Source of the DNA: CAZEQD01 sp964514305
GTDB taxonomy: Bacteria; Acidobacteriota; Aminicenantia; Aminicenantales; Aminicenantaceae
Direction of reading: 5' to 3'
Length of the DNA: 43,416 nucleotides
NCBI GenBank assembly: GCA_964514305.1
Contig: CAZEQD010000012.1
Coordinates: 1 to 43,416, forward strand
The notes under the pieces were generated by a model. That model was not told the origin of the DNA, ran no database searches, and saw only the letters and a list, made by a program, of their open reading frames with translations. Of the stretch, positions 24,806 through 34,013 are shown in pieces. How positions within the stretch are numbered: position 1 is the first letter of the stretch; the number at the start of each line of letters is the position of its first letter. The position numbers were made by a program, and so were the translations under genes.

Positions 24806-26479
24806 ATGATCAAATTTCTGCGCATAAAAAATTTAGCCACCATAGAAGAACTGGAATTAAAACTTAACCAGGGTTTTTCCATATTAACTGGTGAAACTGG
24901 GGCGGGAAAATCTATTATAATTGATGGCATTAGATTAGTCCTGGGCGAAAAAGCAACTCCTGACATTATCAGAACCGGAAAGAAAGAGACTTCGGTTGAA
25001 GCTATATTTTTCACTCCTACATCTCCTCCAGCTAAGAATAAAAAAAGCGAACTATTCATCCAGAGAAAAGTTTCCCAAGAAAGCCCAGGTAAGGGATACA
25101 TAGATGGAGTCCTTGTCCCCTTAAAAAAACTTAAAGAGAAAAGCAGCCAGCTGGTGGATATTTATGGACAAAATGACCATGCTTTTTTGCGCCAAACCGA
25201 TAACCAGCTTGATTACCTCGACTATTATGCCCAGGTTATTCCCTTAAGGTTAAAGGTTGGCCAAATAGCTCGTGAACTAAAAAAGTTGGCTAGAGAAAAA
25301 AAGGAACTGGAAACCAAAGAAAGAGAAAGACAACAGAGGCTTGATTTCTTGGATTGGCAAATAAAAGAAATTGAAAAAGCTGAGCTTAAAAAAGGAGAAG
25401 AAGAAAAGTTACTCTATGAGAGAAAAATTTTAAAAAATGCAGCCAAAATCTTATCTTTAGTAGAAACAGCTCTGGAGATTTCCTATAACCAAGAAAATTC
25501 AATCTCCACCTTACTGGCCAAACTCGAAAATACGGTCAGAGAACTTTCTGCCTTTGATCAATCTCTTGAAAACATAGGAGAGGCAATTAACCAATTCCAA
25601 ATCACAATCAATGACTTCTCGGACTTTCTCATAAAGTTCAAAGAGAAACAAATTCTCTCGCCAGAGAAATTGGAAACTATTGAAGAGCGTTTAAGCCTTA
25701 TCGAAAAATTAAAAAGAAAATATGGTCAAAACATTGAGGAGATTCTCCTCTATCTGGAAAAAGCTAAAAAAGAATACCAACAGCTTAGTACAAGTCAGGA
25801 GAAGCTGGAAGATTTGAGCCTAAAAATAGACAAGAAATTTTCAGAATTTAAAACCCAGGCTAAAAAACTAGGCCAACTAAGAATGGATTCCGCTCAAAAG
25901 CTGGAAAAGAGAATTGAACAAGAAATAAGCAAGCTGGGCATGAAAAAAGCCCGATTTAAGATCAAGACAAAATCTATTCCCTGCCAGAAAGAGATGATCT
26001 CGGCAGTAAAAGAAAAAGGTACAGAAGAGGTTGAGTTTCTCATCAGTCCTAATCCAGGAGAAGAGCTAAGGCCCCTGCGCAAAATCGCTTCAGGAGGAGA
26101 GCTTTCCAGAATCATGCTGGCTCTGAAATCAATTGGTAAAGAAACAGAAAGATTAAAAACTCTCATTTTTGATGAAATTGACTCTGGTATAGGGGGAAAA
26201 ACAGCTGAATTTGTAGCTCACAAACTTCAAGCTCTAGCCTCTAAGCATCAAATTATTTGCATTACCCATCTTCCTCAAATTGCCTCTTTTGCTTCTGATC
26301 ATTACCGAATAGAAAAAAAGATTATGCACAACAGGACCTTTACTACTATAAAAAAACTCTCCTTCAAAGAGAGAGTGGCGGAAATAGCCAGGCTACAAAC
26401 TGGAAGCAGAATTACGGAAACAGCTTTGAATAATGCCCGAGAAATGCTTATCCATAATCTCGGTCTTAGCCAAAGGTAA
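24806..26479 (+). CDS. recN: DNA repair protein RecN
   Basis: SMC-like ATPase that acts early in double-strand-break repair. It has 557 residues, the expected length. The N-terminal Walker A GETGAGKSIIIDGI is at about 29-42. A central coiled-coil region rich in Lys/Glu spans about 150-370. The C-terminal ABC signature KIASGGELSRIMLAL and Walker B TLIFDEIDSGIGGKTAE are followed by ITHLPQIA, the H-loop typical of RecN. The N-terminus IKFLRIKNLATIEELEL is also typical. It begins 4 nt after the subtilase stop, so it may be co-transcribed although functionally unrelated. Confidence 0.95.
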   Translation: MIKFLRIKNLATIEELELKLNQGFSILTGETGAGKSIIIDGIRLVLGEKATPDIIRTGKKETSVEAIFFTPTSPPAKNKKSELFIQRKVSQESPGKGYIDGVLVPLKKLKEKSSQLVDIYGQNDHAFLRQTDNQLDYLDYYAQVIPLRLKVGQIARELKKLAREKKELETKERERQQRLDFLDWQIKEIEKAELKKGEEEKLLYERKILKNAAKILSLVETALEISYNQENSISTLLAKLENTVRELSAFDQSLENIGEAINQFQITINDFSDFLIKFKEKQILSPEKLETIEERLSLIEKLKRKYGQNIEEILLYLEKAKKEYQQLSTSQEKLEDLSLKIDKKFSEFKTQAKKLGQLRMDSAQKLEKRIEQEISKLGMKKARFKIKTKSIPCQKEMISAVKEKGTEEVEFLISPNPGEELRPLRKIASGGELSRIMLALKSIGKETERLKTLIFDEIDSGIGGKTAEFVAHKLQALASKHQIICITHLPQIASFASDHYRIEKKIMHNRTFTTIKKLSFKERVAEIARLQTGSRITETALNNAREMLIHNLGLSQR

Positions 26480-26639
26480 TTAAAACATGAATAGAAATAA
26501 CATCCCAGGCTGATTAACCTCTTTCCAATATCAATCAAAAAATAACTTCCAGCACCAAATTATTTTCCTTAATAAAACTTTCTCTCTTTCAGCCTTTATA
26601 TTATATTATTATTCTGAGTTTCATTAAGGTTAGAACAGG

Positions 26640-27968
26640 ATGAGAGTTAATTATAATACCTTTAGAAACATTAAATTCTATATACATACTTTCGGCTGTC
26701 AGATGAATGAAAATGATTCAGAAAGAATAGCTGGAATATTGTGCCAAAAAGGAGCAAAGGTTTCACCTTCCCTCGAAGAAAGCAATTTAGTTATTGTCAA
26801 TACCTGTGCTGTTAGAAAAAAATCTGAAGATAAACTTTTTTCCTTTTTGGGAAGATTATCTTTACTCAAGCAGAAGAAAAACATCAAAATAGGTGTAGCC
26901 GGTTGTGTAGCTCAGCTCTATCGCTCCCACTTGCTGGAAAAAAAGCCTTTTGTAGATTTTGTCATAGGTCCGGACAACTATAACGAGCTACCGGCCCTTC
27001 TTGCCGATAAGGCAGCCGAAAAAATTATAGCTACCAGCTGGAAAAATGAATGCCAGGAATTCTCTCCGGCTCAAGTTTTAAGAAAAAGCAAATATAGTGC
27101 CTATGTGACTATCATGGAGGGTTGCAATAATTTTTGTGCTTATTGTATTGTGCCTTTTACCAGAGGAAGAGAAAAATTCAGGCCAATGTCAGAGATTATT
27201 AGAGAGATAAAATACTTAGCCGAGAATGGTTATAAGGAAGTTCATCTTCTTGGACAAAACGTAAATTCTTACTATGACCCTGAATCATCAAAGACTTTCC
27301 CTCAACTTCTAAGAGAGGTAAACAAAATTGAAGGTATAGAATGGATAAGGTTCTTGAGTTCTCACCCTAAAAATTTTGCTCCGGCCATTACTGAAGCCAT
27401 GAAGGATTCAGACAAAGTCTGTCATCAGCTCCATCTACCAGTTCAATCTGGTTCTTCGTCAATTTTAAAAAAAATGAAAAGAGGATACACCAGAGAAGAA
27501 TATCTGGAAAAAATATTTTATCTACGCAAATTAATGCCTGATATCAGCTTGAGTACAGATGTTATAGTCGGATTTCCAGGAGAAACAGAAGAAGATTTCC
27601 AGCAAACTCTTGATCTTCTAAAAGAAGTTCGATTTACTAACATTTTTTCTTTCCACTATTCTCCCCGTCCTTTTACAGCCGCAGCCAAAATGAAAGATAA
27701 TGTTCCCCTCAGGGAAAAAAGAAGAAGACTCATTGAACTTCAAACTCTCCAGAAAAATATCCAACTTGAATCCAATAAATCTCTTATTGGAAAGGCCATA
27801 AAAGTTCTTTGTCTGGGAAAAAGCAAGAAGAATCCTCAGCTTTATTCCGGCCGTAATGAGAGCTACCAGGTGGTAAATTTTAAAAGCCAGAAAAATGTTA
27901 TAGGCCGTTTTGTCCATGTCCTCATTGCTGACTGTGGCCCTTACAGCCTAATAGGAAAGTTAACCTAA
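26640..27968 (+). CDS. miaB: tRNA-2-methylthio-N6-dimethylallyladenosine synthase
   Basis: Radical-SAM methylthiotransferase that modifies i6A37 of tRNAs reading U-starting codons. It has 442 residues. The N-terminal UPF0004 domain has three cluster cysteines (TFGCQMNENDS, VNTCAVRK, VAGCVAQ). The radical-SAM motif is MEGCNNFCAYCIVPFTRGRE (C-x3-C-x2-C). The C-terminal TRAM domain ends with VLIADCGPYSLIGKL. The FGCQMN signature separates MiaB from the RimO and MtaB paralogues. The start is ATG. A 160-nt gap separates it from recN with no marked signal inside. Confidence 0.95.
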   Translation: MRVNYNTFRNIKFYIHTFGCQMNENDSERIAGILCQKGAKVSPSLEESNLVIVNTCAVRKKSEDKLFSFLGRLSLLKQKKNIKIGVAGCVAQLYRSHLLEKKPFVDFVIGPDNYNELPALLADKAAEKIIATSWKNECQEFSPAQVLRKSKYSAYVTIMEGCNNFCAYCIVPFTRGREKFRPMSEIIREIKYLAENGYKEVHLLGQNVNSYYDPESSKTFPQLLREVNKIEGIEWIRFLSSHPKNFAPAITEAMKDSDKVCHQLHLPVQSGSSSILKKMKRGYTREEYLEKIFYLRKLMPDISLSTDVIVGFPGETEEDFQQTLDLLKEVRFTNIFSFHYSPRPFTAAAKMKDNVPLREKRRRLIELQTLQKNIQLESNKSLIGKAIKVLCLGKSKKNPQLYSGRNESYQVVNFKSQKNVIGRFVHVLIADCGPYSLIGKLT

Positions 27969-28291
27969 GAGAGAAGCCTCCTAATTTTCAGGTATTCAGG
28001 CCAAATAATACTTCTGAAAAAACAACGTTTAATAACTCTTCCCTGAGATGAGTCTATATCAACCAGAGCTAAATTTATTAACTCTTTTTTAGCTGAGGCA
28101 AGAGAGTTTTTTTCTATAATTTCCACCCGCCATTTAAAACCGGTTTTACCTGGGGAGAGATATTTATTAGTAATTATTGTTGGCCGCTCTTCAGGAGTAG
28201 AAAAACAAGATTTAATAAAAAAAATTATAGAAGGATCTTCAAAGGCAATCTGCAAAGCTCGAATGCTACTAATACCATTTTCTCTAATCAA
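27965..28291 (-). CDS. Unrecognised protein, start uncertain or gene degraded
   Basis: An unbroken minus-strand frame runs from 28378 to 27965 (137 codons) and has protein-like composition. The segments FVLAPKGRKPEKLIRENGI, TNKYLSPGKTGFKWRVEII and KKELINLALVDID look like a compact mixed alpha/beta protein, but I do not recognise a family. The only standard start is a TTG at 28291, without a good ribosome site. The protein-like sequence continues 29 codons upstream of it to a TAG at 28379-28381, with no ATG, GTG or TTG in that part. Either a rare start (ATA or ATT) is used or the 5' end has been lost. Its stop overlaps the miaB stop in a convergent arrangement. Confidence 0.4.
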   Translation of the reverse strand: MIRENGISSIRALQIAFEDPSIIFFIKSCFSTPEERPTIITNKYLSPGKTGFKWRVEIIEKNSLASAKKELINLALVDIDSSQGRVIKRCFFRSIIWPEYLKIRRLLS

Positions 28292-28450
28292 TTTTTCTGG
28301 TTTTCTACCTTTTGGTGCTAAGACGAAATTAATGGATAAATTAAAAGGGCAAATTTCGTGCCAACTATCATTTAATATCTATTTCTTTTAATATCAATAA
28401 TATATAAAATACAATTAGATCAATTTATATCTCTAATATCTGCTCAAAAT

Positions 28451-28465
28451 GGCACAATATGTGCC
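28451..28465. promoter_or_regulatory. Perfect palindrome upstream of the hppA promoter
   Basis: GGCACA-ATA-TGTGCC is a perfect inverted repeat of 6-bp arms, centred about 35 bp upstream of the hppA -35 element. The size and symmetry suit a dimeric DNA-binding protein. No T-run follows, so it is not a terminator. Assignment as an operator is inference. Confidence 0.4.
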
Positions 28466-28491
28466 TTTGAGGCAGCGATTCTAGAATTAAA

Positions 28492-28520
28492 TTGCCTTTT
28501 GTATTTCTTTATGCTATAAA
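28492..28520 (+). promoter_or_regulatory. Promoter of hppA
   Basis: TTGCCT (28492-28497) and TATAAA (28515-28520) are separated by 17 nt. Predicted transcription starts near 28527, leaving a leader of about 25 nt that contains the ribosome site GAGGAAGG before the ATG at 28551. This indicates hppA is transcribed on its own. Confidence 0.65.
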
Positions 28521-28550
28521 ATTGGCTTAAATTTTAGAGGAAGGATATCA

Positions 28551-30515
28551 ATGAGCATTATAAACTTAATTCCCTATTCCTTTATAATTGGCTTACTTGG
28601 TGTTGGTTTCGCCGTTGGTCTTTACTTTTATGTCAAAAAATATCCCCGTGGGAATGAATTGATGAATGACATAGCGGAATCAGTCCACTCTGGAGCTATG
28701 GTGTTCTTAAGAAGAGAATACCTTCATATTTCTGTTTTTGTAGTTGCCGTTTTTATTGTCCTCTGGAGATTATTTTCCATCTACACCAGTTTGGCTTTTC
28801 TCACAGGAGCCAGTTGTTCAATGCTGGCCGGCTTCATTGGCCTCAAGGCTTCTACTCGCTCCGCCGTAAGATCTACTCAAGCAGCTATCGATGGGGGGAT
28901 TTCCCGGGCTTTGACTGTCGCTTTCCAGGGGGGAGCAGTTATGGGCACTTCGGTCGCGGCCTTGGGCGTGGCTGGCCTTGGACTTTTTTTCTTTTTTACT
29001 AAAGATCCTAAAATTATCAATGGATTTGCCATGGGGGCCAGCTCAGTGGCTCTATTTGCCCGCGTTGGAGGAGGCATTTACACCAAAAGTGCTGATGTTG
29101 GAGCAGATCTTGTAGGCAAAGTAGAAGCAGGGATTCCTGAAGATGATCCTCGAAACCCTGGAGTTATTGCTGACAACGTGGGCGATAATGTTGGAGATAC
29201 GGCTGGTATGGGTGCTGATCTTTTTGAATCTTACGTAGGTTCAGTAGTGGCTTCCTTAGCTCTAGGAGCAACAATGACCCCTGCCTTGAATTATATGTCC
29301 CTGCCTTTATTGCTTATTGTCATTGGACTCATTAGCTCCATTATCGGTATTTTCTCTATTGAAGCATTAAAAAACTTAAACCCCCAATCAGCCTTGAGGA
29401 ATGCAACCTATATAAGTGCTTTATTGTTTATAGCTGGATCCTTTTTTTCTATCCGCTATATCCTGGGCAACATGGGTGTTTTTTGGGCTGTCCTAAGTGG
29501 AATGTTGGCTGGAGTTCTGATCGGGCTGGAAAGCGAATATTTCACTTCTGGACCTCCTATTAAAACTATTGCCAGAACGGCCGAAGCCGGTAGCGCTCCG
29601 CTCATAATTATTGGTTTAGCTATCGGTTTCCAAAGTACTATTCTTCCTCTTTTGACAATAGCCGGAGCTATCTTTCTCTCTTTCAAACTAGCCGGGCTAT
29701 ATGGGATCGCTATTTCTGCCGTAGGTATGTTAGCTACTATTGGTATTGTGATGTCAACAGATTCCTACGGTCCCATTGCTGACAATGCCGGCGGTATTGC
29801 GGAAATGTCTGAAGCAGGCGCTGAGATTAGAAAAATTACAGATAAGCTTGACGCTTTGGGAAACACAACAGCCGCCATAGGCAAAGGCTTTGCTATCGGT
29901 TCAGCCGCTCTGACAGCTTTAGCTCTCTTTTCTGCTTACCAAAAAACGGCCGGATTAACCTCCATCAGCTTAACCGATGCCGAGACAGTTATTGGCCTTC
30001 TTATCGGAGCCCTGATGCCTTTTATCATGTCTTCTTTAACTCTAAAAGCAGTAGGTAAGGCGGCTGATAAAATGATTCTGGAAATAAGAAGACAATTTAA
30101 AGAAATCAAAGGTCTTATGGAAGGAAAGGCCAAGCCTGATTCTGATCGCTGTATAGATATTGTAACTCGCAATGCCCTTAAAGAGATGATTTTGCCTGGT
30201 CTTTTGGCTGTGATTACGCCTCTGCTGGTTGGCTTTTTAATCGGTCCCGAATCATTAGGCGGATTTTTAGCTGGAGCCACTTCAACTGGGGTGTTGATGG
30301 GTATCTTTATGGCCAACACCGGTGCCTCTTGGGATAACGCTAAAAAATGGATTGAGGAAGGTAACCTCGGAGGAAAAGGAACAGAGATTCATGCAGCTTC
30401 CATAATTGGCGATACAGTCGGCGATCCCCTAAAAGATACAGCCGGTCCTTCTATGAACATTTTAATTAAGCTCATGGCCGTTGTCAGCCTGGTCTTTGCT
30501 CCTCTTATAATGTAA
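28551..30515 (+). CDS. hppA: Membrane-bound pyrophosphatase, K+-dependent, probably Na+-pumping
   Basis: Ion-pumping pyrophosphatase that couples PPi hydrolysis to Na+ or H+ export. It has 654 residues and about 16 hydrophobic helices. Substrate-binding Asp/Lys motifs are GGGIYTKSADVGADLVGKVE, DNVGDNVGDTAGMGADL and, at the C-terminus, GDTVGDPLKDTAGPSMNI. The K+-dependence position carries Ala (GNTTAAIGKG) where K+-independent enzymes have Lys. The glutamate after the Asp-rich loop is at the LFESYVGS position, the pattern of Na+-transporting enzymes such as Thermotoga, whereas plant H+ pumps have the Glu one turn later. Na+ specificity is therefore predicted, not proven. It is a single-gene unit. 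Confidence 0.93.
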   Translation: MSIINLIPYSFIIGLLGVGFAVGLYFYVKKYPRGNELMNDIAESVHSGAMVFLRREYLHISVFVVAVFIVLWRLFSIYTSLAFLTGASCSMLAGFIGLKASTRSAVRSTQAAIDGGISRALTVAFQGGAVMGTSVAALGVAGLGLFFFFTKDPKIINGFAMGASSVALFARVGGGIYTKSADVGADLVGKVEAGIPEDDPRNPGVIADNVGDNVGDTAGMGADLFESYVGSVVASLALGATMTPALNYMSLPLLLIVIGLISSIIGIFSIEALKNLNPQSALRNATYISALLFIAGSFFSIRYILGNMGVFWAVLSGMLAGVLIGLESEYFTSGPPIKTIARTAEAGSAPLIIIGLAIGFQSTILPLLTIAGAIFLSFKLAGLYGIAISAVGMLATIGIVMSTDSYGPIADNAGGIAEMSEAGAEIRKITDKLDALGNTTAAIGKGFAIGSAALTALALFSAYQKTAGLTSISLTDAETVIGLLIGALMPFIMSSLTLKAVGKAADKMILEIRRQFKEIKGLMEGKAKPDSDRCIDIVTRNALKEMILPGLLAVITPLLVGFLIGPESLGGFLAGATSTGVLMGIFMANTGASWDNAKKWIEEGNLGGKGTEIHAASIIGDTVGDPLKDTAGPSMNILIKLMAVVSLVFAPLIM

Positions 30516-30715
30516 AAAAATCCCTTCTTCCACCCAGAAATCTACCTTCCCCTCCACCCTTAGAAGCATCCTTGATCTGCTCATATTTTCCACACTCTAT
30601 ATATAATCCAAAATTCCTTTAATATTAATCTTGTAATAAAATAAATCAGCTATCTTAAGGGGCATCTTTAATTTTTGATAAAAGTTGTGCAATCGCTGCC
30701 TCCCCTGCTCTTTAT

Positions 30716-30744
30716 TTGATATTATTCAATAATTCAGTTATAAT
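30716..30744 (+). promoter_or_regulatory. Promoter of the nusA-infB operon
   Basis: TTGATA (30716-30721) and TATAAT (30739-30744) are separated by exactly 17 nt, giving a start near 30751 and a leader of about 40 nt. A second TATAAT lies at 30767-30772 without a convincing -35. The remaining intergenic sequence from 30516 is pyrimidine-rich and shows no other signal. Confidence 0.7.
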
Positions 30745-30791
30745 TCTGGCCTCTTTATCTTCCTGTTATAATCAGAATTGAGGAAGCCTAA

Positions 30792-31826
30792 ATGAAAGTT
30801 AATGTCTGGAACACTATCATCCAGCTCAGTAAGGAGCGAGGTGTAAAGAAAGAAGTAATCATTCAGGCTATCGAAGAGTCCCTCAGAGTAGCTTCCTCTC
30901 AATACTTTAGCCACAATGAAAAAATAAACATCTCCTTCCAACCTGAAAAAGGCAAATTAAGGGTTTATACTGTAAAAAAAGTGAGTCTTCGTCCCCAAGA
31001 TTTAGCCACTGAAATTTCATTGTCGGAGGCTAAGAAAATTAGTGAGGGAGCCACACTGGGAAGTTCAATCGAAATAGACCTCCCCTCAGAAACTTTGGGC
31101 CGAATAGCTGCTCAAGCAGCTAAGCAAGTAATTTTCCAAAAAGTAAGAAATGCTGAGCAGGAAAAGGTTTATGAAGAATTTGCTCCCCGCCTGGGTGAAA
31201 TTGTCACCGGCATCTTAAGAAGATTCGAAACTAATAAAAACATGATTCTTGAAGTCAATAAGACAGATGTTCTTTTTCCTTATAGAGAAAAATTGAAAAA
31301 TGAAGAATTTAAAAGAGGCGATAGAATAAGAGCCGTTATTATTCAAGTCTTTAAAGAAAATAGAGGACCTCAGGTCATTGTATCCAGAGCTGACAATAAA
31401 TTTTTAGCTAAGCTGCTTGAGTTAGAAATCCCAGAAATAGCCAACGGCAGTATTGAAATTAAAAACATTGTCCGCCAACCAGGCGAAAGGGCTAAGGTGG
31501 CCGTCCTTACTAAGGAGAAAGATATTGATCCTATCGGAGCCTGTATCGGAGTAAAGGGAAATAGAATTTTGGCTATTAGCAAAGAGTTGCACGGCGAAAA
31601 AATCGATATAATAGAGTGGTCAGATAATCCCCTGCTTTATGCTAAAGCAGCTTTAAGTCCAGCTAAAATTGAAAAAGTTTTTATTTTAAATAAACAAGAA
31701 AAGTTAATGCAGGCTATTGTTTCCAAAGATGAACTTTCTTTAGCCATCGGAAAAAAAGGTATTAACGTTAGACTTGCTTCCAGATTGGTGGGCTGGAAAA
31801 TCGAAATAAAAGGGAATTGGGAATAA
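30792..31826 (+). CDS. nusA: Transcription termination/antitermination factor NusA
   Basis: RNA-polymerase-associated elongation factor of 344 residues. The N-terminal domain (about 1-125) begins with IIQLSKERGVKKEVIIQAIEES. It is followed by an S1 domain (GEIVTGILRRFETNKNMILEV) and two KH domains with the typical DPIGACIGVKGNRILAIS and LAIGKKGINVRLASRLVGW motifs. It ends right after KH2, so the acidic repeats of E. coli NusA are absent, as in many bacteria. The usual upstream neighbour rimP is missing; the gene instead has its own promoter. infB follows after 24 nt. Confidence 0.95.
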   Translation: MKVNVWNTIIQLSKERGVKKEVIIQAIEESLRVASSQYFSHNEKINISFQPEKGKLRVYTVKKVSLRPQDLATEISLSEAKKISEGATLGSSIEIDLPSETLGRIAAQAAKQVIFQKVRNAEQEKVYEEFAPRLGEIVTGILRRFETNKNMILEVNKTDVLFPYREKLKNEEFKRGDRIRAVIIQVFKENRGPQVIVSRADNKFLAKLLELEIPEIANGSIEIKNIVRQPGERAKVAVLTKEKDIDPIGACIGVKGNRILAISKELHGEKIDIIEWSDNPLLYAKAALSPAKIEKVFILNKQEKLMQAIVSKDELSLAIGKKGINVRLASRLVGWKIEIKGNWE

Positions 31827-31850
31827 AAAATCTGGAGAAATCGTGATCAA

Positions 31851-33650
31851 ATGACAAAAACAAAAATGGAAAAATCAAAAAAGGTTCCAAAAACAGGTAA
31901 GCCATCTGTCCCCAAGATTAAGCTGATAGAGGGAATGAGTCTGAAAGATCTTTGTTTGCAGCTTAAGACTAAAGCTAAAGATATAATAGATAAATTAGCT
32001 GAGAAGGGAATTAGCGTTATGGTTAATGATGTTGTAGATGATAGAATAGCTCAAATACTTTCTCAAGAACTAGGATTAGAAATAAATATCGTTTCCATTG
32101 AAGAAGAGGTCAGAGCTCAAGCTGAAAGTAAACCTGAGGATTTGCTTCCCAGGCCTCCTGTGGTAACTATTATGGGCCATGTTGACCACGGTAAGACCAC
32201 CCTCCTTGATGCTATCCGTGAATCCAATATAGTAAGCAAAGAATCGGGGGGAATTACCCAGCACATAGGAGCCTACAGAGTGTCTTACAACAATAGATCC
32301 ATAACTTTTATTGACACTCCTGGCCACGAAGCATTCACCAAATTAAGGGGTCGGGGAGCCAAAATAACAGACATAGTAGTTCTGGTTGTAGCTGCTGATG
32401 ATGGTGTCATGCCTCAGACAAGAGAAGCCATCAATCATGCCCAAGCAGCCGGAGTTCCCATTATTGTGGCCATCAACAAAATAGACAAGCCGGAGGCTGA
32501 CCTTGACAAAACAAAACAACAATTGTCAAAAGGAGGTCTGTTGGTCGAGGAATGGGGAGGAGATACTATCTGTGTTGAGCTCTCAGCTAAAGAAAAAACC
32601 AATTTGGATGAATTGTTAGAGATGATTCTACTTCTAAGCGATGTAATTGAAATAAAAGCTAATCCAAAGGTAAAAGCTCAGGGAGTAATTTTAGAAGCTC
32701 GCTTGGATGTCAAAAAAGGACCTCTAGCTACGGTTATAATCCAGCAGGGAACCCTCCATCAAGGCGAAGCCTTTGTGGCCGGACTCTCCTATGGCAAAGT
32801 TAGAGCTCTTTTCGATGAAAACGGCAAGCCAATAAAAACAGCAGAACTTTCTATGCCAGTTGAAGTCTTGGGCTTTTCTGAGGTTCCGGAAGCAGGAGAT
32901 ACTTTTCAAGCTGTAGCTGATTTTATTCAAGCCCGCCAAATCATCCAATTCAGACAGTCTCTGGTTAAAAAAGAAGAAATTAAAAGACCCGAACGCCTTA
33001 CTCTCGATGATCTGTTCAAAAAAATGGAGGAAGGTGAAGTAAAAGAACTTCCTCTTATTATAAAGGCTGATGTCCAAGGGTCTGTAGAAGTTCTAAAAGA
33101 CATTCTCCCTAATCTTAGTACTGACAAAATTAAAATAAACATAATCCATGCAGCCACAGGCAACATCAATGAATCTGACGTCCTCTTAGCTTCAGCTTCT
33201 AAGGCAATTATTATTGGCTACAACACTAAAGCCAACGGTAAAATACTCGATTTGGCCAAAGAGGAAAATGTAGAAATCAGAAGCTACAAGGTAATTTACC
33301 AATTAACCGAAGACATCAAAAAGGCCCTGGCTGGAATGCTTGAACCCACTGTTCGAGAAAAATATCTGGGCCGAGCCGAAGTGAGAAGGATTTTTAATAT
33401 CCCCCGGGTTGGGGTTGTAGCTGGTTGTTATGTTTTAGATGGAAAAATAACCAGAAACGCAGAAGTAAAGGTAATCCGAAATAACGAACTTATCCACAAA
33501 GGAAGAATATCTTCCCTTAAGCATCTAAAAAACAACGTAACTGAAGTCACTAAAGAATATGAGTGCGGTCTTAGTTTAGAAAAATTTAAGGAGATTCAAG
33601 AGGGAGATATTATCGAAGCTTTTATTACTGAAAAAGTAAGTTCAGAATAA
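31851..33650 (+). CDS. infB: Translation initiation factor IF-2
   Basis: GTPase that places initiator tRNA on the ribosome. It has 599 residues, with a short N-terminal extension and one IF2_N domain (SLKDLCLQLKTKAKDIID, about residues 30-80). The G domain carries GHVDHGKTTLLD (G1), DTPGHEAF (G3), NKIDKPEAD (G4) and SAKEK (G5). Domains II, III and IV follow, with the C-terminal fMet-tRNA-binding domain around EVRRIFNIPRVGVVAGC. It is much shorter than E. coli IF-2 because the long linker is absent. It sits in the conserved order between nusA and ylxP. Confidence 0.96.
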   Translation: MTKTKMEKSKKVPKTGKPSVPKIKLIEGMSLKDLCLQLKTKAKDIIDKLAEKGISVMVNDVVDDRIAQILSQELGLEINIVSIEEEVRAQAESKPEDLLPRPPVVTIMGHVDHGKTTLLDAIRESNIVSKESGGITQHIGAYRVSYNNRSITFIDTPGHEAFTKLRGRGAKITDIVVLVVAADDGVMPQTREAINHAQAAGVPIIVAINKIDKPEADLDKTKQQLSKGGLLVEEWGGDTICVELSAKEKTNLDELLEMILLLSDVIEIKANPKVKAQGVILEARLDVKKGPLATVIIQQGTLHQGEAFVAGLSYGKVRALFDENGKPIKTAELSMPVEVLGFSEVPEAGDTFQAVADFIQARQIIQFRQSLVKKEEIKRPERLTLDDLFKKMEEGEVKELPLIIKADVQGSVEVLKDILPNLSTDKIKINIIHAATGNINESDVLLASASKAIIIGYNTKANGKILDLAKEENVEIRSYKVIYQLTEDIKKALAGMLEPTVREKYLGRAEVRRIFNIPRVGVVAGCYVLDGKITRNAEVKVIRNNELIHKGRISSLKHLKNNVTEVTKEYECGLSLEKFKEIQEGDIIEAFITEKVSSE

Positions 33651-33676
33651 AAATTCAGTTATGAGGAGCCCTGTCC

Positions 33677-33958
33677 ATGATAATTGGATATTTATTCTTA
33701 GATATTCATTTTCCATACTGCCATTCCCTTAAGGAAAAACGAAAAAGATTAAACAGTATCAAAGAACGCATCAAAAACAGATATAACATTGCTCTGGCTG
33801 AGCTTGAATATCAAAACAAATGGCAGAGAAGCAAAATAGGCATAGTCACCCTCAACAACGAAAAAAGAGTAATTGAAAGTACTTTTCAGAAGATCATTCA
33901 AGATTCAGACGATAATATAGATGGAGAAATTATCAATTATAAAATTCAATATTTTTGA
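33677..33958 (+). CDS. ylxP: DUF503/YlxP-like protein
   Basis: Small protein of 93 residues. The N-terminal MIIGYLFLDIHFPYCHSLKEKR and SIKERIKNRYNIALAEL are diagnostic of DUF503, a ferredoxin-like fold found between infB and rbfA in many bacteria. Its function is unknown; a role in ribosome maturation or translation has been suggested from gene order alone. A GAGGAG ribosome site precedes the ATG. The position between infB and rbfA supports the call. Confidence 0.9.
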   Translation: MIIGYLFLDIHFPYCHSLKEKRKRLNSIKERIKNRYNIALAELEYQNKWQRSKIGIVTLNNEKRVIESTFQKIIQDSDDNIDGEIINYKIQYF

Positions 33959-34013
33959 TTTAATCAGCAAGATAAGCCGAAGGGTAATTTTATTTTAAAA
34001 CTCTTTAGTAAAA

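Noticed and set aside
24790..25101. Minus-strand 103-codon frame inside recN
   Set aside because: It is antisense to the Walker A region of RecN and is a shadow of the real gene.
26480..26639. Regulatory or RNA feature between recN and miaB
   Set aside because: Only AT-rich sequence without a convincing promoter pair, hairpin or reading frame.
29936..30319. Minus-strand 127-codon frame inside hppA
   Set aside because: It is antisense to conserved pyrophosphatase helices; low-complexity shadow.
30516..30715. Leader or small RNA between hppA and nusA
   Set aside because: The stretch is pyrimidine-rich without a stable hairpin, conserved riboswitch core or reading frame.
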